Below the pieces are notes generated by a model. It searched no databases. It was given only the letters and a program-made list of their open reading frames with translations, and was not told the origin of the DNA. Of a stretch of DNA of 64,000 bases, positions 16,655 through 24,713 are shown one piece after another; position 1 is the first letter of the stretch; each line of letters starts with the position of its first letter. Source of the stretch: Ovoidimarina sp038744785 (lineage in GTDB: Bacteria > Pseudomonadota > Alphaproteobacteria > Rhodobacterales > Rhodobacteraceae). The stretch spans positions 105,682-169,681 of the forward strand of contig JBCDLX010000008.1 in the NCBI GenBank assembly GCA_038744785.1. Direction: 5' to 3'. Made by a program: the position numbers and the translations under genes.

Positions 16655-17283
16655 CTAGACCGACCGCGTGATCCCGGCATCCACCCGGATGTTCTGCAAG
16701 GTGATGTACCCCGCCAGGTCCGAGGCAAGGAAGGCGACGGCCACGCGATCTCGCCGAACGAAGACCCGTACCGTCCCATGGGGATGCGGGTCCGAAACTC
16801 CTCCTTCTCGGGCAGGCTGTCGATGAACCCCTGCAGAACACTGTTCATCCTCACGTTGTCGGTGGCATACTTGTCAGAGAAAAGCTTCGTATAGGCCGCA
16901 AGCCCAGCCCGTAAGACGCCCGATGTCGGAAAGACGGGATCGGACTCGAAGGCCGCAAAGGTCGAGATGTTGACGATCGCCCCACCCTTTTGGTCAATCA
17001 TCATCCGTGATTTCGAGGATCGGGTCGAAGGGACCATGTCCGGCCGAATTGACCAGAACGTCGATCCGGCCCCACTCCTCCATTGCTGTATCCCGAATTG
17101 CGTCGATGTCCGCAGCGTTCTGGTTCGATCCGGTCAACCCAACCGACCAAGCTCTAAAGCCAATGCCTCGCCCCTGCCCAACGATGACATTACTCCTATT
17201 GCAAACCCGTCGTCTGCAAGCCGGCGGGCGCAATCCGCGCCTATTCCGCCGCCGCCGACAATAACAAGCGCGACGGGGGTCAT
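16655..17283 (-). pseudogene. Frameshifted SDR gene
   Basis: The start overlaps the decarboxylase stop as ATGA. The first frame gives TPVALVIVGGGGIGADCARRL (Rossmann nucleotide motif) and runs into TGA near 17138; coding then continues in a second frame (DVLVNSAGHGPFDP, the NNAG-equivalent) to about 16995; a third frame holds NISTFAAFESDP and AAYTKLFSDKYATDNVRMNSVLQG; and the C-terminus FLASDLAGYITLQ-RVDAGI lies in yet another frame, ending TAG at 16655. The fragments together make one SDR with at least three frame breaks. Unless the read has errors it is dead. Confidence 0.8.
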
Positions 17284-18692
17284 ACCGCTGCCTTTTCACG
17301 TGCCCGAACCGCCCGCCACGCCGCTATGATCTCTTCCGTTAACAGGTCTATGTCGGGCTCTTGTGTCGCGTAGTTGATCACGGACACCCGGATGATTGCG
17401 CGCCCGCGCCATTCGCCATGCGTTGGATAGACCCGCCCGCGCTTTTGCACGATCTCGAGGACAGCATGGGTGTCGTCGTCAGACCCGCCGATGGCCACCG
17501 CGACCTGATTGCAGTGAACCTCGTTCAGAACTTCGATCCCAGGCTCGGATGACAACGCGGCGGCCGCCCGCTCTGCCAGACGACAGTGGCGCGCCACCAT
17601 TTCCCGCACGCCTGCGCGTCCCAAATGCCGAAGGATCGCGTAGCTTGGCACGCCCCGTGCCCGCCGCGACAACTCCGGAGTCGAATCCGTGGGTTCCCAA
17701 TGCCCCGAAGCATCGGGCAGATAGGCACCCCGCGCCGACATCGACGCCACCAGAGGCTCGCGGTCACGGCAAATCACAATGCCCGCATCAAACGGCGCGT
17801 TCAGCCATTTGTGAAGGTCCGTTGCCCAACTATCAGCCGCTTCAACACCGGCCTGCCGGGCGCGCAGCGCGGGCACCGCGCCGACCCAAAGACCGAACGC
17901 CCCATCGATGTGAACCCAGCCCTCGCGCGCATGAACGTCCGGGATAAGCTCTGAGAACGGGTCGAAACCACCAGTGTTGATCTGACCGGCCTGCAGGATG
18001 ACAAGCGGCGGCGCCGTGCAGGCCTCAAGCGCCTCGGCAAACGCGTCGGGACGGATCCGGCCCTCGCTGTCCGTGGGAACCCGTGTCACCCGCGCCGCGC
18101 CGAAGCCCGCATACCGAAGGGCTGCAAACGGCGCCGAATGAGCGTCCTCTCCGATCAGAACAGGGATCTCGGGCGCACCGAAAAGTCCGTCTGCCTCCAC
18201 ATCCCAGTTGCAGCGTTTCAAAAGCGCGTGCCGCCCCGCCATCACGCCCACCGTGTTGGCGACCGTTGCCCCGGTTACGATCCCCGCGCCGCTTTCAGCA
18301 GGCAGACCCAGCAAGTCGATCACCCAATCGCAAACTGCGCGTTCCATGCCGGTCATTGCGGGTGTTTCGCGCGACGATCCAACGTTCTGCCCCCAGGCCG
18401 AGACCAGCATGTCAGCCGCAACACCGGCCGGATGCGATCCGCCCAGAACGTAGCCGTAGAAGTTGCCAGACGCCATCTGGTTGATCCCGCCATCGGCATC
18501 TACGATGAGGCGCTCAATCGTTGCATCGGCGGGCTGCCCTGCTTCAGCAAGAGGTGCACGAAACCTGTCGACGACATCATCCAAAGCCGCGACCGGGGGA
18601 ACGGGCATCTCGGGCACCGCATCACGATAGGCGATCGCTACCTGTGCTGCGCGCGCAAGCGCTGCGCGCTCATCCTCCGTCAGTCCTGACAC
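17280..18692 (-). CDS. Pyridoxal-phosphate-dependent group II decarboxylase
   Basis: 470 aa from GTG with GGGGGGAG 4-11 bases upstream. Motifs of the aromatic-amino-acid/glutamate decarboxylase family are visible: GGSHPAG and VTGATVANTVG near the N-terminus, HIDGAFGLW (Asp contacting the PLP ring N) and the Schiff-base lysine in TDLHKWLN. It lies 50 bp downstream of dihydropyrimidinase in the same orientation. Its amino-acid substrate is not evident; coupling to beta-alanine metabolism is only a guess. Confidence 0.85.
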   Translation of the reverse strand: MSGLTEDERAALARAAQVAIAYRDAVPEMPVPPVAALDDVVDRFRAPLAEAGQPADATIERLIVDADGGINQMASGNFYGYVLGGSHPAGVAADMLVSAWGQNVGSSRETPAMTGMERAVCDWVIDLLGLPAESGAGIVTGATVANTVGVMAGRHALLKRCNWDVEADGLFGAPEIPVLIGEDAHSAPFAALRYAGFGAARVTRVPTDSEGRIRPDAFAEALEACTAPPLVILQAGQINTGGFDPFSELIPDVHAREGWVHIDGAFGLWVGAVPALRARQAGVEAADSWATDLHKWLNAPFDAGIVICRDREPLVASMSARGAYLPDASGHWEPTDSTPELSRRARGVPSYAILRHLGRAGVREMVARHCRLAERAAAALSSEPGIEVLNEVHCNQVAVAIGGSDDDTHAVLEIVQKRGRVYPTHGEWRGRAIIRVSVINYATQEPDIDLLTEEIIAAWRAVRAREKAAV

Positions 18693-18742
18693 TGCTCCCC
18701 CCCTGATGCGCTATGGCGCCGCTGGCCTTGGGGCGGACTGCC

Positions 18743-20197
18743 CTAGACCCCGCTCACTGGTATGCCGGACCGCTCGATCTTCCTCGGCGCGGTCAGTTCC
18801 TTCCAGGTAGACAACGCCTTTGTTACGGGCTGGCCCGGCTCGCGTGCAACGAAGCTGCCGTGCCCCTCTTCAGTCCGGATCTCGCCGTCGTGGATCGCAA
18901 CCTTGCCGCGGGTCAGCGTAAAGCGCGGCAGCCCCTTCACATGCTTGCCCTCGAACACATTGTAGTCGATCGCAGACTGTTGGCTCGCGGCTTCGATTGT
19001 CTTTTCCTTCGTCGGATCCCAGACCACGACATCGGCATCGGCCCCCACAAGGATCGCGCCCTTCTTTGGATAGACGTTCAGGATTTTCGCAATATTGGTT
19101 GAGGTTACGGCGACAAATTCATTTGGCGTCAGCCGTCCGGTTTCAACCCCATGCGTCCACAGCATCGGCATCCGGTCCTCAAGGCCCCCGGTCCCGTTCG
19201 GGATCTTGGTGAAATCGCCAACCCCGGTGCGCTTCTGCTCTGTCGTGAAGGCGCAATGATCGGTGGCCACCACCGACAAAGACCCCGACTGAAGTCCGGC
19301 CCACAAGCTGTCCTGGTGCTTCTTGTTCCGGAACGGCGGGCTCATGACCCGGCGCGCAGCATGGTCCCAGTCGTCGTGGAAGTACTCGCTCTCGTCCAGC
19401 GTCAGGTGCTGGATCAGCGGCTCGCCCCAGACCCGGCGGCCGTTCTGGCGCGCCCTCCGGATCGCCTCATGCGCGTCTTCGGACGAGGTGTGCACGACGT
19501 AAAGCGGCACACCCGCCATATCGGCGATCATGATCGCGCGGTTCGTGGCCTCGCCCTCGACCTCCGGGGGCCGCGAATAGGCATGCCCTTCAGGTCCGTT
19601 ATTGCCCTCTTCCAGAAGCTTCGCCTGAAGGTCGGCGACGATATCCCCGTTTTCGGCATGCACCAGTGGGATCGCCCCCAATTCGCCGCAGCGCCGGAAA
19701 GAGGCGAACATTTCGTCATCGTTCACCATCAGGGCGCCCTTATAGGCCATGAAATGCTTGAACGTGTTGATGCCCTTCTGGCGCACAACCGCTTCCATTT
19801 CGTTGAACACTTGCTCGCCCCACCAGGTGATCGCCATGTGGAACGAATAATCGCAATTGGCGCGCGTCGATTTGTTGTCCCACATCTGGATTGCGTCCAG
19901 AAGACCCTGACCGGGCGATGGCAGCGCAAAGTCGACAACCATCGTCGTACCCCCCGCAAGCGCGGCGCGCGTGCCACTTTCAAAATCATCCGACGAATAG
20001 GTGCCCATGAACGGCATCTCCAAATGCGTATGCGGATCGATCCCGCCCGGCATCACGAAGCAACCCGTCGCATCCAGCACCTCGTCGCCCGAAAGCCCCT
20101 GCCCGATCTCGACTATCTGACCGCCTTCGATCAGAACATCCGCCGCATAGGTCAGGTCCGCCGTGACGACCGTGCCGCCCTTGATCACCGTGCTCAT
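18743..20197 (-). CDS. hydA: Dihydropyrimidinase (D-hydantoinase)
   Basis: 484 aa, cytosolic amidohydrolase opening 5,6-dihydrouracil/dihydrothymine to N-carbamoyl-beta-amino acids. Metal-site residues are visible: DPHTH (H56, H58), the lysine to be carbamylated in AYKGAL (K153), H180 in PLVHAEN and the C-terminal ATDHCAF Asp. GGGAGAG lies just before ATG 20197. Second catalytic step of the reductive pathway, in the same operon as the carbamoylase (21552-22802). Confidence 0.95.
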   Translation of the reverse strand: MSTVIKGGTVVTADLTYAADVLIEGGQIVEIGQGLSGDEVLDATGCFVMPGGIDPHTHLEMPFMGTYSSDDFESGTRAALAGGTTMVVDFALPSPGQGLLDAIQMWDNKSTRANCDYSFHMAITWWGEQVFNEMEAVVRQKGINTFKHFMAYKGALMVNDDEMFASFRRCGELGAIPLVHAENGDIVADLQAKLLEEGNNGPEGHAYSRPPEVEGEATNRAIMIADMAGVPLYVVHTSSEDAHEAIRRARQNGRRVWGEPLIQHLTLDESEYFHDDWDHAARRVMSPPFRNKKHQDSLWAGLQSGSLSVVATDHCAFTTEQKRTGVGDFTKIPNGTGGLEDRMPMLWTHGVETGRLTPNEFVAVTSTNIAKILNVYPKKGAILVGADADVVVWDPTKEKTIEAASQQSAIDYNVFEGKHVKGLPRFTLTRGKVAIHDGEIRTEEGHGSFVAREPGQPVTKALSTWKELTAPRKIERSGIPVSGV

Positions 20198-20231
20198 TCT
20201 ATCTCTCCCGTCTGGACCGCTTGGGGGTCCT

Positions 20232-20282
20232 TTCATCCTGGCACAAATACTTCGGGGGTCCGGGGGCTGGCCCCCGGTCCCG
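20232..20282. repeat. GC-rich intergenic palindrome (REP-like)
   Basis: Between the aldolase and dihydropyrimidinase genes. The core CCGGGGGC-TG-GCCCCCGG (20260-20277) is a perfect 8-bp stem, flanked by GGGGGTC. Similar TACTTCGGGGGTCCGGGGGC strings occur scattered in intergenic DNA of Rhodobacteraceae from general knowledge. It would form a strong hairpin within the operon mRNA. Confidence 0.5.
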
Positions 20283-20287
20283 CTGTC

Positions 20288-21037
20288 TCACTCCGCGTAG
20301 TCCGGCGCCTCTTTGTCCAGAAGACGCTTCATCTCATCGAAATGGGCGATCTCAGCCTCTTTGTAGACGTCCCAGCCTGCCGCCGTCTCCGCGGCAAGCG
20401 CGTCGTCCATCACGGCAAGGGGCTGCCCGGTCTGATAGGCCAGAACCATCGTCCGCGCGGCCCGTTCCAGATGGTACAGCGCATCCCAGGCTTCGGCCAC
20501 GGTGGGCCCAAAGGTCGTAACCCCGTGGTTCTGCATCATAACCGCGCTGTGATTGCCGACGGTCGAGGCAATCCGCTCGCCCTCTTCGGCTTCATGCGCG
20601 ATCCCGCCAAAGGACAGATCATAGGCCAGCCGCCCATGCCAGCGGGCTGTCACCTGATCGACCGGCAGGATGCGCGGATTTTTCAGCGCCGCAAGCGCCG
20701 TGCAATAGGGTGGATGGATATGAAGCGCCACCCGGGCTTGCGGCAGGGTGCGGTGGATCGCCGAATGGATCGACCAGGCGGATGGATCGGGCGCGCCCTC
20801 GCGGTTCATCGTTTCGGGATCGTCGGCATCGCAGAGGATAAGACTGGATGCGGTCACCCGGCTCCAGTGTACCCAGCGGGGGTTGATCAGGAACTGCCGC
20901 CCGTCGGCAGAGACCGCGGCCGAGAAATGGTTCGCGACGCCTTCGTGCCAGCCCTCGCGGCACGACAAACGGATCGCGGCGGCCAAATCGACGCGAAGCT
21001 GGGCTTCATCGGTTGTAATCGTGTCATGTTGGGTCAT
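20288..21037 (-). CDS. Class II aldolase/adducin family protein
   Basis: 249 aa. Zinc-site histidines are visible in HIHPPYCTALAAL and in the C-terminal VMMQNHGVTTFG motif; GWHEGVANHFSA is the N-terminal substrate loop. Members cleave or epimerise phosphosugars or act on other hydroxy-acids. It overlaps the HEPN-like gene by 4 bp and lies 90 bp before dihydropyrimidinase. Its role in pyrimidine use is unclear. Confidence 0.9.
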   Translation of the reverse strand: MTQHDTITTDEAQLRVDLAAAIRLSCREGWHEGVANHFSAAVSADGRQFLINPRWVHWSRVTASSLILCDADDPETMNREGAPDPSAWSIHSAIHRTLPQARVALHIHPPYCTALAALKNPRILPVDQVTARWHGRLAYDLSFGGIAHEAEEGERIASTVGNHSAVMMQNHGVTTFGPTVAEAWDALYHLERAARTMVLAYQTGQPLAVMDDALAAETAAGWDVYKEAEIAHFDEMKRLLDKEAPDYAE

Positions 21038-21555
21038 GTGTTGCCTCCGCCGACTCCATCTACGCGATCCTTGGTCTGTTGGGCCTCGTGAAATGCGCGG
21101 CCCAGAACAAGAAGAAAGTTGGACGCCTCGCCATACGTCATAGCATGCTTGAAGTGCGGTGGCGCACTACCTTTCCTATCGGTAAACTCGACAACATTGC
21201 CCGATAGTACCACTCGCGAATGAGCGACAGCATTTCTGATCGAACGTATTGCAACTGTTGTCATTAGCTCTTGATTACTTCTCAATAGATCCTTGTCGGC
21301 ACGACCGCTCGCGATAACGGCGTCGAGCAATCCATCGCGCTTCCACAACTCAGTCGGATACACCAGCAGGCAGTAAAGCCAGCTCAGTAGCCGAATTTCT
21401 CTTGGCGGGTACACTTGGTCGCCTTTCACTCCAAACTGATCGAAAACCTGCCTCGTCGCGACCGACAACGGTTCGTTTCTTGCCAGCGCGCGCTCGAGGA
21501 CGAAGTGGCTTAGAAACGCTGCCGTGGGAACATATTCAGAGCCAACATCCCTCAC
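21034..21555 (-). CDS. HEPN-like protein with Rx4H motif
   Basis: 173 aa from GTG 21555, which overlaps the carbamoylase stop (GTGA). An all-helical N-terminal half is followed by SIRNAVAHSRV (R107-x4-H112), which is the HEPN ribonuclease signature, and a YGEASNFLLVLGRAFHE helix. The region is visibly more AT-rich than neighbours. Its stop overlaps the aldolase start (ATGA), so it is coupled on both sides. HEPN proteins are RNases in toxin-antitoxin and defence systems or nucleotide-related regulators; no antitoxin gene is seen adjacent. Function not known. Confidence 0.6.
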   Translation of the reverse strand: MRDVGSEYVPTAAFLSHFVLERALARNEPLSVATRQVFDQFGVKGDQVYPPREIRLLSWLYCLLVYPTELWKRDGLLDAVIASGRADKDLLRSNQELMTTVAIRSIRNAVAHSRVVLSGNVVEFTDRKGSAPPHFKHAMTYGEASNFLLVLGRAFHEAQQTKDRVDGVGGGNT

Positions 21556-22802
21556 TCCACGATCCCCGCCGTTTCCACAACGGCGTGAAAGAGCACGTTT
21601 GTCCCTTTCTCTGCCCATTCGGGGCTGATCTCTTCGGCTTCGTTATGGGACAGACCATCGACGCAGGGACACATCACCATCGCCGTGGGCGCGACCCGGT
21701 TGATCCAGCAGGCATCGTGACCGGCCCCGCTGATGATATTGCGGTGCGAATACCCCAAACGATCGGCCGCGCTTCGGACAGCGGTGACGCAGCCTTCGTC
21801 AAAGGCCACGGGATCGAACCCGCCGACCTTTTCGAACGCGACGGTCAGCCCCATCTCATCGCAGATCTCTTGTGCCCCCGCTTTCATCCGCGCCTCCATG
21901 TCTTCGATCACCGATAAGGTAGGCGACCGGAAATCGACAGTGAAAACCACCTTGCCGGGGATGACATTCCTCGAGTTTGGGAAGACATCGATATGTCCCG
22001 CCGCGCCCACCGCGTCGGGTTTGTGGCTCCAGGCGATCTCGTCAACGAGTGTCAGGACCCGCGCCATGCCAAGGCCCGCGTTTTTCCGCATCGGCATGGG
22101 GGTAGAGCCGGTGTGGCTGTCTTTCCCGGTGATCGTCACTTGTGTCCACGACAGCCCCTGCCCGTGGGTGACGACGCCAATGTCCTTTTCTTCGGCCTCA
22201 AGGATCGGCCCCTGCTCGATGTGAAGCTCAAAGAAGGCATGCATCTTGCGCGCGCCGACCTCTTCGTCACCGCGCCAGCCGATCCGCTGCAGCTCGTCCC
22301 CGAATTTCAAGCCCGCCGCATCTTCGCGATCGTAGGCCCAGTCCTGCGTGTGAATACCCGCGAAGACGCCCGAGGCCAGCATTGCAGGCGCAAACCGGGT
22401 ACCTTCTTCGTTCGTCCAGTTGGTAACAACGATGGGATGCCTGGTCTTGATGCCAAGATCGTTCAGGGACCGAAGGATTTCGAGCCCCCCAAGTACCCCG
22501 AGAACCCCGTCGTACTTTCCGCCCGTGGGCTGGGTGTCAAGGTGACTGCCTACATAAACCGGAAGTGCATCGGGGTCCGTCCCCTCGCGCCGGGCGAACA
22601 TGTTGCCCATCTGGTCAAGACCCATTGAACATCCGGCCGCCTCGCACCAGCGCTGGAACAACGCGCGCCCCTCGCCATCTTCGTCGGTCACGGTTTGCCG
22701 GTTGTTTCCACCTGCAACGCCCGGGCCGATCTTGGCCATCTCCATCAAGCTATCCCACAGCCGTGATCCGTCGATTTTCAGGTTTGCGCCCGGTGCGGCC
22801 AT
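21552..22802 (-). CDS. hydC: Zn-dependent amidohydrolase, N-carbamoyl-beta-alanine/N-carbamoyl-amino-acid amidohydrolase
   Basis: 416 aa. M20-type peptidase fold: GSHLDTQPTGGKYDGVLG with metal His-Asp, TNEEGTRFAPAM (catalytic Glu pair), the dimerisation lid with HIEQGPILE and the C-terminal ISGAGHDACWI His. Releases beta-amino acid, CO2 and ammonia from the dihydropyrimidinase product. AAGGAA lies 9-14 bases before ATG 22802. 16 bp after the ACT-protein gene. Confidence 0.9.
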   Translation of the reverse strand: MAAPGANLKIDGSRLWDSLMEMAKIGPGVAGGNNRQTVTDEDGEGRALFQRWCEAAGCSMGLDQMGNMFARREGTDPDALPVYVGSHLDTQPTGGKYDGVLGVLGGLEILRSLNDLGIKTRHPIVVTNWTNEEGTRFAPAMLASGVFAGIHTQDWAYDREDAAGLKFGDELQRIGWRGDEEVGARKMHAFFELHIEQGPILEAEEKDIGVVTHGQGLSWTQVTITGKDSHTGSTPMPMRKNAGLGMARVLTLVDEIAWSHKPDAVGAAGHIDVFPNSRNVIPGKVVFTVDFRSPTLSVIEDMEARMKAGAQEICDEMGLTVAFEKVGGFDPVAFDEGCVTAVRSAADRLGYSHRNIISGAGHDACWINRVAPTAMVMCPCVDGLSHNEAEEISPEWAEKGTNVLFHAVVETAGIVE

Positions 22803-22818
22803 GTCCTGTTCCTTTCTG

Positions 22819-23199
22819 TCATTCCGCTGTTCTTGCCAGCGTTTGAAGTATCTCAAGCGCCCGCTCGGCATCGGCCTCCGGCACGAACGCGTGGTCGTGA
22901 TGGTGCGCCGCGACCATGTTGCAGGCAATCCCCGCCTCTGCGAGCGCACCGGCCACGGCCGCTGTCAGACCCACCCCGTCCAACGAAGAGTGCAAATCAA
23001 GCGTGATCTGGCGCATCGCCCCCGCCTGACCCGCGTGCGCCGCTTCGATCACCGACACGCCCTCGTCCTCGCGGAACCAGCCGCGCGCGGATCGGGGGAC
23101 AGGCTCGCCAGGACCAAGGGTCCGGAACGCCACGCACCCTGGAAGCAATCGGGGCGACATGCCCCGGATCATCGCCAACCGGTCGGCAACCACAGTCAT
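22819..23199 (-). CDS. ACT-domain protein (COG3602 type)
   Basis: 126 aa. N-terminal half is a short beta domain; the C-terminal half LDGVGLTAAVAGALAEAGIACNMVAA is an ACT-type ligand-binding unit, ended by HHHDHAFVP. ACT pairs bind amino acids and often modulate enzymes. The start at 23199 follows AAGGGGAAG about 10 bases upstream. First gene of the catabolic operon, directly facing the RutR operator. Confidence 0.8.
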   Translation of the reverse strand: MTVVADRLAMIRGMSPRLLPGCVAFRTLGPGEPVPRSARGWFREDEGVSVIEAAHAGQAGAMRQITLDLHSSLDGVGLTAAVAGALAEAGIACNMVAAHHHDHAFVPEADAERALEILQTLARTAE

Positions 23200-23266
23200 G
23201 CGCGTCGGTCTTCCCCTTGCACCTGCATCGGGCGTCCAGGCCGCTGCGCACCGAACGCTAAATTGT

Positions 23267-23282
23267 TTGACCAAACGGTCAG
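23267..23282. promoter_or_regulatory. RutR operator between rutR and the catabolic operon
   Basis: TTGACCAAACGGTCAG has a perfect left half and 5 of 7 matches in the right half to TTGACCAnnTGGTCAA. It is 68 bases from the ACT-protein start and 78 from rutR, so can control both divergent units. A second partial site (ATGACCAAACGA) starts at 23341, close to the rutR start. Confidence 0.75.
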
Positions 23283-23359
23283 GATCACGCTAGCAGCAAG
23301 GTATGGCCCGTCAAGGCGTTCTGTCGCCGGCACCCGGCGTATGACCAAACGATAGGCGC

Positions 23360-23977
23360 ATGAACACGCACTTGCCGAAAACCCGTATCCAGCGCCGCAA
23401 CTCGCAGGCCATTCTTAACGCCGCGCTAGACATGTTTTCCGCGCATGGCTTCAGGGGCGCAACGCTCGACCAGATTGCCAAGGCAGCCGGGCTGTCAAAG
23501 CCCAACCTGCTTTACTATTTCCCGTCGAAAGAGGCGATCCACGCCACGCTTTTGTCGGGCCTGATGGACACCTGGCTTGACCCCCTGCGCAGGCTTGACC
23601 CGAACGGCAACCCAGTTGCCGAGATCGTGGGCTATGTCCGTCTGAAACTGGAAATGGCACGCGCATATCCGCGCGAAAGCCGTCTGTTTGCAAACGAGAT
23701 TATTCACGGTGCGCCGCGCATTCATGATGAGATCGTCGGACCGCTGAAAACCCTTGTCGACGAGAAGGCCGAACTGATCCGAAACTGGGTAGAGGCCGGG
23801 CGTATCGCACCGGTTGACCCGCATCACCTGATCTTCTCGATCTGGGCGACGACCCAGCATTACGCCGACTTCGACGTGCAGATCCGAGGCATCCTGAACC
23901 CTGAAGGAAGCCAGCATTTCGATGCGGCGGCGGAATTTCTAGAGACACTCTATACCCGGACGTTAACACCGCGCTAA
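23360..23977 (+). CDS. rutR: RutR-type TetR family regulator
   Basis: 205 aa. HTH region NSQAILNAALDMFSAHGFRG...LSKPNLLYYFPSKEAI and the C-terminal TetR_C_2/YcdC domain are closely parallel to E. coli RutR, including RLKLEMARAYPRESRLFANEI and DPHHLIFSIWATTQHYADF. RutR binds uracil/thymine and leaves its operator, derepressing pyrimidine-use genes. The matching operator in the upstream gap strengthens the call. Divergent from the ACT-hydC-hydA operon. Confidence 0.9.
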   Translation: MNTHLPKTRIQRRNSQAILNAALDMFSAHGFRGATLDQIAKAAGLSKPNLLYYFPSKEAIHATLLSGLMDTWLDPLRRLDPNGNPVAEIVGYVRLKLEMARAYPRESRLFANEIIHGAPRIHDEIVGPLKTLVDEKAELIRNWVEAGRIAPVDPHHLIFSIWATTQHYADFDVQIRGILNPEGSQHFDAAAEFLETLYTRTLTPR

Positions 23978-24048
23978 CCACATCACCGCATTCTGGCCTA
24001 TCTTAACGTTCCGGTAAGACGGCGTTCCTATCTTAATACTGGATGAAC
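23963..24048. promoter_or_regulatory. Cluster of CtrA-like TTAA-N7 boxes
   Basis: Three sites close to TTAA-N7-TTAAC lie in front of the Pro-rich gene: TTAA-N7-CTAAC at 23963-23978, TTAA-N7-GTAAG at 24003-24018 and TTAA-N7-TGAAC at 24033-24048. Two of them share the 10-mer CCTATCTTAA at exactly 30-base spacing (23997 and 24027). CtrA is the alphaproteobacterial cell-cycle/motility regulator. Confidence 0.4.
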
Positions 24049-24068
24049 CTGCCCAAAGGACCCTCGCC

Positions 24069-24560
24069 ATGACTGTCCAGCTTGGGCCCGTGCCGCCCGT
24101 GGCGGCGGGTCTGCAATCGAACGAAACACTGGAACCGCGCGACGCCCCGAGTGCGGGGATCGACCGACCTCCATTCTCGCCCGAAGCGGTGGAGACCGCG
24201 CGTGCCGTCGATCCTCCACCATCCGTTGCCCGGACGTCGGGTCCTCCAGACCGTGATCTGCCACCTTTGATCCCGCCTGATCCGCAGGCGCCCGCTGGCC
24301 CGCCGCCCGCGTTTGAGGCATCCATACTGGATCGCGCCCGGCAAGATGTCTCGCAACTGGACGCGCCACGTACCGAAGCCGCGCAACCCGCGCCGCCGTC
24401 ACGCGATCAAGGTACGGCGCCCGAACCATTGGCCCCTGAGGCGAGCGCGGAAGCATACAGCGTTCCTCCATCGGCGGAGCTGCGTGCGGAAGTGGAACTT
24501 GCAACAGTTCGCAGGATCGAAACCCCCTACGACACCGCAACTGTGGATGTCAGCCGGTAG
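24069..24560 (+). CDS. Pro/Ala-rich hypothetical protein
   Basis: 163 aa, predicted largely disordered: repeated PPxP runs and many Ala/Glu, no signal peptide, no membrane segment. Only the C-terminal 30 residues (AELRAEVELATVRRIETPYD) look ordered. AAAGGA lies 8 bases before the ATG. CtrA-like boxes upstream suggest a flagellar or cell-cycle link, for example a FliK-like or surface function, but this is speculation. Not recognised. Confidence 0.6.
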   Translation: MTVQLGPVPPVAAGLQSNETLEPRDAPSAGIDRPPFSPEAVETARAVDPPPSVARTSGPPDRDLPPLIPPDPQAPAGPPPAFEASILDRARQDVSQLDAPRTEAAQPAPPSRDQGTAPEPLAPEASAEAYSVPPSAELRAEVELATVRRIETPYDTATVDVSR

Positions 24561-24713
24561 GCCATCGACCCTGGCTCCGAACCTTTCCCGTGCGCAGAAC
24601 AGGCGCACAAAATATGCCGGTCGCCGGCCCTTCCCCAAATGGATCAGGCGCGCCGTCACTCCATCGCACGTGCGCCGGAAAAAACGCAAGGTTTGTCCGC
24701 CGTCAGGCCCCTC

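Noticed and set aside
19151..21091. Long antisense open frame of 646 codons
   Set aside because: It lies opposite dihydropyrimidinase and aldolase genes, is Arg/His/Pro-rich as expected of high-GC shadow frames, and has no recognisable motif.
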